Source: Myxococcus stipitatus (lineage in GTDB: Bacteria; Myxococcota; Myxococcia; Myxococcales; Myxococcaceae). From it: 64,000 nt of DNA. The notes beneath the pieces were generated by a model. The model was not told where the DNA came from, did not search any database, and saw nothing but the letters and a program-made list of their open reading frames with translations. The first letter of the stretch is position 1; each line of letters starts with the position of its first letter. Below are positions 1 through 7,588 of the stretch, piece by piece. A program made the position numbers and the translations under genes. The stretch spans positions 9,424,001 to 9,488,000 of the forward strand of contig NZ_CP102770.1 of the NCBI RefSeq assembly GCF_038561935.1. The letters are read 5' to 3'.

Positions 1-253
1 AGCGCGCCTCCTCCGAGCCCTGCGCCGCCGCCACCACCGCGTCGACAATCAGCTTCCCCACCCAGGCGATGGCCGCCGGCAACAGCGCCGCCACGAGCGT
101 CAGGGCCCCCAGCACCACCGCGCCGCGGGGGCTGGCCTGCCAGAAGATGCGGAAGGTCCCCGGCAGCTGTCGGAACAGGCTCCCGGCGCTCTTCAGCCGG
201 TCCTTGAGGGAGGACTTCGCGGGGGACGTGGAATCAATCGGGGGAGGAGACAC
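1..253 (-). CDS. ABC transporter permease/ATPase, N-terminal fragment (partial)
   Basis: The reading frame is open from a GTG at 253 to the window edge, giving about 84 residues. A charged cytoplasmic N-terminus (SLKDRLKSAGSLFRQLPGTF) is followed by a hydrophobic segment (VVLGALTLVAALLPAAIAWV). A short leader, then a first transmembrane helix that ends in a K-L-I-V-D-A-V-type loop, is how exporter-type ABC half-transporters with fused permease and ATPase begin. The ATPase domain lies outside the window, so the substrate cannot be guessed. The GTG has no clear Shine-Dalgarno, so the start is uncertain. Confidence 0.5.
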   Translation of the reverse strand, partial: MSPPPIDSTSPAKSSLKDRLKSAGSLFRQLPGTFRIFWQASPRGAVVLGALTLVAALLPAAIAWVGKLIVDAVVAAAQGSEEAR

Positions 254-298
254 GCGAGCGCGTTCATAACGCGCCCGCCGCCCGCGCGCTCGTGCCCC

Positions 299-1225
299 TC
301 ACGACATGACCCTCGCCTCGTGCCGGGACACCAGCACGTCGCACGAGGAGCCTGCCAGCACCCGCTCCACCCACGAGTCCTCCACCGTGGAGACCCTCAT
401 CCCCGGCACCACCACCAGGTCCGAGCCCAGCTCCAGCGCCTGCGCCAGGACATTCTCGCCCGGCTCTCCCTCGCGCAGCCGGGCCTCCACCTCGCGCCCT
501 GTCTCCCGGTACGGGGCCAGGAACCGGGCGAGCGCCACCCGCGCGGCATCCTCCCGCTCCCGCCTCAGCACCAGGAACGCCTCCGGAGGCGCGCCCCTCG
601 CCCGCAGGCCGGCCTCCTCCGCGCGCGTGTCCACCACGTGCACCACCTCCACCGGCGTCAGCGGGCACAGCCTCAGCGTCAGCTCCAGCGCCCGGCGGGA
701 CTCGCGCGAGAAGTCCACCGCCACCAGCGGGTTCGCGTACGTGCGCGCCGGATGAGGCACCACCGCCAGCACCGACGTGTCCAACCTTCGCACCATCCGC
801 CGCACCCTCGAGCCCTCTCCCAACGCCCGCCGCGAGGACGCGCCGCTCACGCCCCCCAGCACCACCAGCTCCGCGCCCTGCTCTCGCGCCACGTCCTCCA
901 CCACGTCCACCACCTCGCCCTGGCACAGCGACTCGTGCACCGTCACGTCCGGCCGGTGCCGCAGCCGCCGGCACACCGCGCCCACCGCCCGGCGCAGGCA
1001 CCGCTCCGGCCCCATGACGCCCTTGGGCGAGCCTCCAGGCCCCGCGTGCAGCACGGTGAAGGTCGCCCCCAGCCCCAACGGCAGGCGCAGCGCACGCGCC
1101 AGCGCGAGCTCCGCGCGCAGCGAGAAGTCCGTCGCCACCACCAGGCGCGTGAGCCCTCGGGGACCTCGGAGGTTCCCCGGTGACAACAATGGAATGTCCA
1201 AACGGGTCAGCTCATGCTGCCGCAT
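299..1225 (-). CDS. tandem-domain universal stress protein (UspA family)
   Basis: A cytosolic protein of 308 residues made of two UspA folds. The first starts near residue 24 (LTRLVVATDFS) and the second near residue 165 (NPLVAVDFS). Each half shows the UspA pattern of a beta strand ending in D-F-S and a later strand (AELVVLGGVSG; SDLVVVPGMR) followed by a helix and a closing strand (VLAVVPH; CDVLVSRHE). The ATP-binding G-2x-G-9x-G pattern is only partly kept, so nucleotide binding is uncertain. Such two-domain Usp proteins respond to stress or energy limitation in many bacteria; the ligand here is unknown. It stands alone, 45 bases from the divergently unrelated transporter start. Confidence 0.85.
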   Translation of the reverse strand: MRQHELTRLDIPLLSPGNLRGPRGLTRLVVATDFSLRAELALARALRLPLGLGATFTVLHAGPGGSPKGVMGPERCLRRAVGAVCRRLRHRPDVTVHESLCQGEVVDVVEDVAREQGAELVVLGGVSGASSRRALGEGSRVRRMVRRLDTSVLAVVPHPARTYANPLVAVDFSRESRRALELTLRLCPLTPVEVVHVVDTRAEEAGLRARGAPPEAFLVLRREREDAARVALARFLAPYRETGREVEARLREGEPGENVLAQALELGSDLVVVPGMRVSTVEDSWVERVLAGSSCDVLVSRHEARVMS

Positions 1226-1793
1226 CGCGAGACCCTCCTTTCGCCTGTCCTCACGCCTCGGGCGCCAGCGCCTCGGGGCGATGCCCCGCCCCGCGCTCGC
1301 ACGGGACTTGCCGCCGCCTCGTTCGCGGCGAGCCCCAGGCCCTCACCTCGAAGATTCAGGCCGCCGCGCCGCGATGCCACTGGCGCTCCGGGGACGCCGT
1401 GTGCTCGAGCGGACGAGAGGGCCCTCCTGTCCACACACGCCTGCTTCACCCGACTCAGACTCGAGTGAGGGTGAAGCCAGACACCTCGCGAGGATGGGAT
1501 TCAGACATCACACGAGGGGACGAGGACACGAGCCCCCGCTGTGCGCGAGGTCGAGAGCCTCGTCTCGCGGCCGACGGCCTCCCTGAAAAATCTCCAGGCT
1601 CCGGTCCCCGGCGTCGCGGATGACTCACGCGCCCAGGCTTCCCGACATGGCGATTGGCCTGCTTGGCTCGTCCGAGGAGCAACAGAGCGCCTCCCGCACG
1701 TTGCATGAATCGCGGCCGGCGCTTTGCAGAAGGGAGCCGCGACAGCGCGGTAGGTGGCGGGATGGACGGGCGGCTGAAAAAGGGGGCGGGCCA
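1226..1793. other. intergenic stretch, no gene recognised
   Basis: About 570 bases between the universal stress protein and a small predicted gene. Open frames exist on both strands, but they are Arg/Pro/Ser-rich and have no recognisable domain or convincing ribosome-binding site. It should hold the promoter of the stress protein on the minus strand. I could not identify a specific promoter or a clear hairpin. Confidence 0.4.
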
Positions 1794-1952
1794 ATGCGCG
1801 GGGTCATCACCGGAAGAGAGGTGGTCACCAACCTGGGTCTCATCTATCGAGAGTTCGGCGCGGGGTGTGTCCTGCGCTGCTTGTGGGTGATGCTCAGCGG
1901 GAAGACCACGACGTTCCTCGAGGTGGCATGTCCACCCGAGGTGAAGCGCTAG
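1794..1952 (+). CDS. small protein of unknown function (52 aa)
   Basis: A 52-residue frame starting at an ATG preceded by a purine/G-rich stretch (GGGGGCGGG) about four bases upstream. The product begins MRGVITGREV, continues with a Tyr/Phe/Cys-containing core (LGLIYREFGAGCVLRCLW) and ends in PPEVKR. Its balanced composition differs from the Arg/Pro-rich shadow frames around it, which is why I favour a real gene. I do not recognise a function. The same frame is open upstream to 1620, but that extension looks non-coding. It could be a small regulatory or membrane-associated protein. Confidence 0.45.
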   Translation: MRGVITGREVVTNLGLIYREFGAGCVLRCLWVMLSGKTTTFLEVACPPEVKR

Positions 1953-2017
1953 AACGCGAGGAACGGCCCCGCGCCGCGAGGCGACGCGTCGGCCGTTCCC
2001 CTTGCATCTCGAAAGTC

Positions 2018-2209
2018 CTACGGCTCATCGCGGCGCGCGCGGGCGTCATCCACGGCGTCGCGGACCGCGCGCTTGGCGTCCTCGACCTTCTCCTTCGCCT
2101 CGCCCTTGGCCCGGTCCACCTTGCCTTCGGCCTCCAGCGAGCGGTCGCCGGTGACGGCGCCGACGACTTCCTTGAGCTTGCCCTTGGCCTTGTCCAGCAA
2201 CTCGCCCAT
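2018..2209 (-). CDS. CsbD family general stress protein
   Basis: A 63-residue, highly charged protein starting MGELLDKAKGKLKEVVGAVT and followed by repeated A-E-G-K / A-K-G-E-A-K-E-K-V segments. This matches the CsbD family (UPF0337), small hydrophilic helical proteins usually induced by general stress in bacteria. Their biochemical role is unknown. The start is clear: an AGGAGG lies five bases upstream of the ATG. The universal stress protein gene is nearby, but the two are not in one operon. Confidence 0.85.
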   Translation of the reverse strand: MGELLDKAKGKLKEVVGAVTGDRSLEAEGKVDRAKGEAKEKVEDAKRAVRDAVDDARARRDEP

Positions 2210-2343
2210 GACGTGCCTCCTGATGGCTGTGCGCTCGTGAAGCGCGGTCGTGGCGTGAGGTTGGGCATGCCTTCCGGGGCGCGCAGGCGCGGCGAGGCCG
2301 CCTGCCCGCCCGGGGAGCCTCAGGCCGTCACTCGCGTGCTGGC

Positions 2344-3738
2344 TCAGGGGACGCCGCGGCGGCCCTGCGCGCGCCCGACGAAAATCCAGTGGTCCAGGGC
2401 CGCCGCGTAGTTGCGGGGGCCGTACGCCGCGATGAGGTCCGGGTTGGAGGCCAGGTAGTAGGCCACGTCGAACTCGGCGGAGGCCTTGCGTCCCTCGTAG
2501 ATGCCCTGGATGCGCCAGTGGTTGAGTGCCGCCGCGTAGTTGGTGCCGAACGCGGCGCGCAGGTCCGGATGCAGCGACAGGTAGTAGCCCACGTCGAACT
2601 CACGCGAGCCGCGACGGCCTTCGCCGAGGCCCTGGTTCTGCCAATGGTCCCTCGCCGCCCGGTAGTTGGTGGCGCCGTAGGCGGCGCGCAGGTCCCCGTA
2701 GAGGGACAGGTAGTAAGGCGCGTCGAAGTGGGTCGCGGAGCGGCGCCCCTCGTCGATGCCGTACTGCTCCCAGTGGTTGCGCGCCGCCGGGAAGTTGGTG
2801 GCCCCGTAGGCCGCGAGGAGGTCCCCGTAGTTGTTCAGGTAGAACGCCACATCGAAGGACGTGTCCGACAGCGGGCCATAGAGCGCGGCGGCTCCCGCGG
2901 CATCCGTGGCGGTGATGTCCAGGTCCCCGCGGTTGCTGCCCCGGCACTGCGGGTAGTGCATCACCGAGGCGGCGTCGTAGCCGGTCAGCGGGCGCCAGCT
3001 GTTGTCCTCGAAGCACGTCGCGGCCTCGGGTCGGGTGTGCTCGTGGCGGAAGCCCAGCGTGTGGCCCAGCTCGTGGCGGAGGATGCCCGCCAGCGTCCAC
3101 ACGCCCGTGTTGCCGAATGACGAGCTGTCGATGAGCACGTTGCGCTGCGCGCGCCCGTAGCTGGGGAAGAAGGCTCGAGCCAGATACCCCTGTCCGCTGA
3201 CGGGGCGCACATCGAAGAGCACGTTGTTGTTCGCGGCGGTGCAGTTGCCGTCCTGGTCGCTGGCATGCACGAAGCGGATGTTGACCTGCTGCCAGGCCCA
3301 GGCGGCCTGCTCCATGGCCGTCACCACGCGCGAGTAGTTGCCACCAAACGCCGTGCTCACGCAGTACGGCAGATAGCGCTGTTGCGTGTACGTCCACCGG
3401 TCATCGCGGCCCGCCACCGTGTTGACGATAAGCGGCGCGCGGCTCGTGCCCAGCGCGTCCTCCGAGCCCTGCCCCCGCTGGCGGCGCGCGTACTCCTCAC
3501 GCAGCCCCGCCTCGCCGCCGAGCACGGGGATGTCTCCATCCACCACGTAGATGCCCGTGTCCTGCTCCAGCCACGCCTTGGCGCGGAACTCCTCGAACGT
3601 CTCCGCGCGCACCGGCGCGTTCGCCTCCGGCGGGGGCTCCTGCGCCTCCACGCCGCACCCCGTCGCCGACAACGACATCACGCCCACGGTCCACAACAGG
3701 CCCGCGCGTCGTGGAAAACCACTAGAAGACTGTCGCAT
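2344..3738 (-). CDS. secreted astacin-like (M12A) zinc metalloprotease with C-terminal repeats
   Basis: A predicted lipoprotein protease of 464 residues. The signal peptide ends in a lipobox-like S-A-T-G-C (Cys28). The catalytic domain covers roughly residues 100-290. It has the zinc motif HELGHTLGFRHEHTRPE (His222, Glu223, His226, His232; the Glu after His232 is typical of astacins) and the Met-turn SVMHYP (Met260). The last 170 residues are four repeats of about 43 residues. The ATG at 3738 is chosen over the longer frame because a signal peptide follows it directly and a GAGGA sits upstream. It is expected outside the cytoplasm, degrading protein in nutrition or predation. The repeats probably bind a ligand or partner. 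Confidence 0.85.
   Translation of the reverse strand: MRQSSSGFPRRAGLLWTVGVMSLSATGCGVEAQEPPPEANAPVRAETFEEFRAKAWLEQDTGIYVVDGDIPVLGGEAGLREEYARRQRGQGSEDALGTSRAPLIVNTVAGRDDRWTYTQQRYLPYCVSTAFGGNYSRVVTAMEQAAWAWQQVNIRFVHASDQDGNCTAANNNVLFDVRPVSGQGYLARAFFPSYGRAQRNVLIDSSSFGNTGVWTLAGILRHELGHTLGFRHEHTRPEAATCFEDNSWRPLTGYDAASVMHYPQCRGSNRGDLDITATDAAGAAALYGPLSDTSFDVAFYLNNYGDLLAAYGATNFPAARNHWEQYGIDEGRRSATHFDAPYYLSLYGDLRAAYGATNYRAARDHWQNQGLGEGRRGSREFDVGYYLSLHPDLRAAFGTNYAAALNHWRIQGIYEGRKASAEFDVAYYLASNPDLIAAYGPRNYAAALDHWIFVGRAQGRRGVP
2356..2856 (-). repeat. four in-frame ~43-residue repeats in the metalloprotease
   Basis: The repeats start at residues 295, 338, 381 and 423. Each follows F-D-x-x-Y-Y-L-x-x-x-x-D-L-x-A-A-Y-G-x-N-Y-x-A-A-x-x-H-W-x-x-x-G-x-x-E-G-R. 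The protein copies are well conserved, but the DNA copies have diverged. This suggests an old duplication kept by selection. Function unknown. Confidence 0.8.
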
Positions 3739-4042
3739 CGCTGTCCTCGCTTGTGTCTGTGGGAGAGCCCGCGGCTCCCCAGGTCCGCGTTGGCGGAGGG
3801 CGGCCCCCGACGGGCGCCTCGCGCAACGCCCGCAGCAAGCCAGAGGCGCGACACCCACTCCAGAACCAGACGGGTATTTCATGAATACACAGACTAAAAA
3901 GACAAACCCATTGACGGGAGAAGCAGGGGTTAAGAATGGGCGTCCGGCTGGAATCATCCTCCACCGCTGCAACCCGACATTGACGTAGAGGGCTCTGGCC
4001 CGCAGGCTCGGGTCACTGCCACCCCGGAGTCACCGCTTCCCG

Positions 4043-5818
4043 ATGTCCACTCCTCCGCTTCCGACCTCTGGCGCGCTGTTCTGGCGGATGTACCTCCTGC
4101 GGTCGCTCATCACGACGGTGGGTTTCTGTCCGGCCCTCTACGTGGACATGCAATTGCTGTCACTGGAGGGGCCGCACGCGATGCGCATCCTCCTGGGGGT
4201 CATCACGCCCCTGGTGCTGGGGTTGTGCGCGGTGGCGCAGCCGGTGGTTGTGATTCCCTGGCTCCTGAAGCGGGCCATGGCCTCGCAGGGGCAGGAGCGC
4301 GTGGAGCGGTTCATCCGCATCCCGTTCATGCTCGCGTTCGTGGAGTCGATGTTCTCGTGGTTCCTGGGCGGGGTGCTCTTCAACGGCGGGGTGGCGCTGC
4401 TGCTGGACCGTCCGCTGTCGGTGGTGCCGGTGGGCGTGGCGGTGTCGGTGAGCGCGGGCCTGTTCACCAGCCCCCTGCTCTACATGCTCTACGAGCAGGT
4501 GCTGATGCCCACGGTGCTGGATGCGTACCGGCGCGCGCCAAGCTCTCGTCCGGCGGGAGCGGGCTTCGCGCCCCGGCAGCTGTGGCTCTTGCCCGCCACC
4601 GTCGTGTCCGCGCTGCTCGTCACGTGTCTGACGAGCATCGTCACGCTGAACCTGCGGTTGGAGCGGGAGCTGGCCGCGCTGGCGACGGACATCGAGGTCA
4701 GCGGGGCCACGGCGTCCGCCGACCGCGTGCGCGCCACGGTGGCGCCGCTGCAGCGGGACCTGGTGCTGCCCGTGGTGATGTTCGCGGGCTACGCGGCGCT
4801 GGGCTCCATCCTCACCGCGGCGTGGGCCGCGCGGCGGCTGGCCAAGGGCTCGCGCGCGGTGGGTGAGTCGCTGGAGGCGCTGGTGGAGGGCCGCGCCGCG
4901 CCGCCGCGCTGGGTGTCCACGGACGAGCTGGGCGACCTGGCCGCGACCACGTGGCAGCTGTATCAGCGTCTGCAGGAGCTGCCGCGCTCCCTGAGCTCGT
5001 CGGCCGGAGACCTGGCGCAGGCGGGCACGCGGCTGTCGGAGGCGAGCAACCAGCAGAACCAGACGCTGTCGCGGCAGGCCGCGGCGCTGCACCAGGCGCG
5101 CGCCACCGCGCAGGAGATTCAGCAGGCGTCGCACGTGGCAGCCTCGCGCGCCACCAGCATCCTCCAGGTCGCCGAGCGCGCCGCGTCCGTGGGCCGGCTG
5201 GGCGAGGAGTCCCTGCTCGGCACGGAGAAGGGCCTGGCCTCCATCCGGGACATCGCCGCCGGGCTGCACGAGCAGATGCAGGACCTGGAGCGCCGCGCGC
5301 GCGAGGTGGGCCGCGTGTCGGAGGTCGTCAAGGCGCTGGCGGACCAGTCGCACATGCTGGCCATCAACGCGGCCATCGAGGCCACGCGCGCCGGCGAGCA
5401 CGGCAAGGGCTTTGGCGTGGTGGCGCGGCAGATGCGCGAGCTGGCGGACCAGTCCGTCCAGGCCACCAACCAGGTGCGCGGCCTGCTGGAGACGATGGCC
5501 GCCGCCGCCACGGAGGCCACGGAGATGACGGACCGGGGCACCGCGGGCGTGGAGACCGCGCTGCAGCCCCTGCGCACCAGCGGCGAGCGGCTGCGGGAGC
5601 TGGCCGCGCTGTCTCGCGAGTCCTCGGCCGCCGTGCGGCAGATCGCCGAGGCCGTGGCCCAGCAGCACCAGGGCGTGGACCAGCTCTTCGCCGCCGTGCG
5701 CGAGCTGGACGAGCTGACGACGGACACCCTGCGCCACCTGGACACCACCCAGCAGGCCGCCACCGCCGTCACCCAGGCCACGGGCCAGGTGGCCCAGCTG
5801 GCCCAGCGCTACGTCTGA
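4043..5818 (+). CDS. membrane methyl-accepting chemotaxis-type signalling protein
   Basis: A protein of 591 residues. The N-terminal 270 residues contain several hydrophobic helices, with little room for a classic periplasmic ligand domain, so sensing is probably within or at the membrane. A HAMP-like stretch (RRLAKGSRAVGESLEALVEG) follows, then a long helical signalling domain. The chemoreceptor hairpin tip is clear: VVKALADQSHMLAINAAIEATRAGEHGKGF. No other che gene is adjacent, so this is an orphan receptor that must couple to a CheW/CheA encoded elsewhere, perhaps the operon about 10 kb away. The ATG follows a short leader; no strong Shine-Dalgarno is visible. Confidence 0.85.
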   Translation: MSTPPLPTSGALFWRMYLLRSLITTVGFCPALYVDMQLLSLEGPHAMRILLGVITPLVLGLCAVAQPVVVIPWLLKRAMASQGQERVERFIRIPFMLAFVESMFSWFLGGVLFNGGVALLLDRPLSVVPVGVAVSVSAGLFTSPLLYMLYEQVLMPTVLDAYRRAPSSRPAGAGFAPRQLWLLPATVVSALLVTCLTSIVTLNLRLERELAALATDIEVSGATASADRVRATVAPLQRDLVLPVVMFAGYAALGSILTAAWAARRLAKGSRAVGESLEALVEGRAAPPRWVSTDELGDLAATTWQLYQRLQELPRSLSSSAGDLAQAGTRLSEASNQQNQTLSRQAAALHQARATAQEIQQASHVAASRATSILQVAERAASVGRLGEESLLGTEKGLASIRDIAAGLHEQMQDLERRAREVGRVSEVVKALADQSHMLAINAAIEATRAGEHGKGFGVVARQMRELADQSVQATNQVRGLLETMAAAATEATEMTDRGTAGVETALQPLRTSGERLRELAALSRESSAAVRQIAEAVAQQHQGVDQLFAAVRELDELTTDTLRHLDTTQQAATAVTQATGQVAQLAQRYV

Positions 5819-5846
5819 GCGGCCGTGTCCTGGCCGCGTGGGGGCT

Positions 5847-7430
5847 TCAGCCCGCGCGGGCCTGGAGCTCCCGCACCGCCGCCGGTGCATCCTCCAGCGG
5901 CGGCACGTAGGGCCAGCCCGGCAGGGGCCCCTGCCCCGCCTCGCGCGTGAGGTAGTCCGCGGCGATGTTCGCGCTCTCCATGATGGTCAGCAGCCCGCTG
6001 CCGGGATGCGTGCCGCCGCCCACCCAGTAGAGCCCCTCCACCTCCGGGCTCTTCACGCGGGGCCGCAGCGGGCCCAGCTGCATCCACGTGTGTGAGAGAT
6101 TGAAGACGGCGCCCCGGAACACGTTGAAGTCATCCCGCCAGGTCTCCGCCGTGAAGTAGCGCTCCTCGCGGAGGTGCTGGCGCACGCCCTTCAGTCCCAC
6201 CTTCGCGAGCATGTCTGGAATGCGCTCGCGCAGCGTGGCCTGTGTCTTCTCCCAGTCCACGGGCCGCGCCGTGTTCGGCGTGGGGACGAGCACGTAGAGC
6301 GTGGAGTGCCCCGAGGGCGCGCCGGACGCGTCCGTCACGCTGGGGTTGCACACGTAGAAGGGCGGGTCGTCGACGTCGACATGCCGGTCCTCCAGCGCGT
6401 CCCGGTCCGTGCGCTTCGCGGCCTCGGAGAGGTAGATGAGGTGGTGCGGCAGGGCGTCGTAGCGGGTGTCCAGCCCGTAGTACGCCATGAAGGTGCTGCA
6501 CGAGTACTTCGCCCGCTCGAGCGCGGCGTCGGTCAGGCGCGAGCCCTCGCGCGCCTCGGCGGGGACGAGCTTCGTCGCCGCGTAGGGCAGGTCCGCGTTC
6601 ATCACGACGGCGTCCGCGTCCAGCACCTCGCCGCCCACCAGCTTCACGCCCACCGCGCGGCCCGCCTCCACGCGCACGCGCTCCACCGGCGCGCCCAGGC
6701 GGAAGGTGGCGCCCAGGTCCTGGGCACAGCGCATCATCCCCCGCGCCAGCGCGCGGAAGCCGCCCTCCACGTGCCACACGCCGAAGGCCAGCTCCAGGAA
6801 CGGAATCACGCTGAACACCGACGAGCACGTCGTCGGGTGCAGGCCCAGGTACTTGGACGGATACGCCAGCGCGTACGTCAGCCGGTCATCGTGGAAGAAG
6901 GAGTCCAGGTGCCGGTACAGCGTCTGCCAGGGCTTGAAGCGCAGCGTGGGCGCGAGCCTCCAGGGCGCGTAGTACCCGAGGCCGCCCGCGTGCGTGCAGA
7001 TGAACTTCTCGTACGCCACGCCGTACTTCTCACGCCCCTCCGCCAGCCACCGGCGCAGCGCCTCCACCTGGGACGGCCCGAAGCGGGACACCTCCGCCTC
7101 CATGCGCGCCGCGTGGCGGCTGGTGTCCAGGTGGGTGCCATCCCAGAAGTGCACCCGGGTGTTCACGTCCAGGGGGACCAGCTTCGCGTAGTCCGCCAGC
7201 CGTCGGCCGGCCCGCTCGAAGATGCGCTCCAGCACCCCGGGGAGCTGGAGGATGGAGGGGCCGGTGTCCAGCGCGTACTCACCCGAGGCCCCCAGCGTCA
7301 GGCCCTTCATCCGCCCGCCGGGCACCGGGTCCTTCTCCACCACGGTGACCCGGAAGCCCTGACCCGCCAGGTTGATGGCGGCGGACAGACCTCCCGGTCC
7401 TGCTCCCACGACGATGACGTGACGCACCAT
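5847..7430 (-). CDS. CrtI-type phytoene/carotenoid desaturase
   Basis: An FAD-dependent amine oxidase-fold enzyme of 527 residues. The N-terminus carries the dinucleotide-binding motif VIVVGAGPGGLSAA with the downstream V-V-E-K-D. The C-terminus has the CrtI signature GLYWVGGGTHPGSGL, followed by an FAD-contact helix (IMESANIAADYL). Length and both signatures fit bacterial phytoene desaturases and related dehydrogenases of C30/C40 carotenoid synthesis. Whether it uses phytoene or a later intermediate cannot be read here. No other crt gene is nearby. The ATG at 7430 places the FAD motif at the usual distance; an ATG at 7442 is also possible. Confidence 0.88.
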   Translation of the reverse strand: MVRHVIVVGAGPGGLSAAINLAGQGFRVTVVEKDPVPGGRMKGLTLGASGEYALDTGPSILQLPGVLERIFERAGRRLADYAKLVPLDVNTRVHFWDGTHLDTSRHAARMEAEVSRFGPSQVEALRRWLAEGREKYGVAYEKFICTHAGGLGYYAPWRLAPTLRFKPWQTLYRHLDSFFHDDRLTYALAYPSKYLGLHPTTCSSVFSVIPFLELAFGVWHVEGGFRALARGMMRCAQDLGATFRLGAPVERVRVEAGRAVGVKLVGGEVLDADAVVMNADLPYAATKLVPAEAREGSRLTDAALERAKYSCSTFMAYYGLDTRYDALPHHLIYLSEAAKRTDRDALEDRHVDVDDPPFYVCNPSVTDASGAPSGHSTLYVLVPTPNTARPVDWEKTQATLRERIPDMLAKVGLKGVRQHLREERYFTAETWRDDFNVFRGAVFNLSHTWMQLGPLRPRVKSPEVEGLYWVGGGTHPGSGLLTIMESANIAADYLTREAGQGPLPGWPYVPPLEDAPAAVRELQARAG

Positions 7431-7588
7431 GGTCCCCAGCATGCCCGAGCCAGCGGCCGTTGCAGTGTTCGACACGCGGACGGGCGAGCGCGGATTGTGT
7501 TTCAGCCCCGCGCGTTTCACCTGGAGGACACGCCGTGCGGGGACGGCTTGAAGGGGACCGGCTCGCACTCGAAGCTCGGGACGACTCC

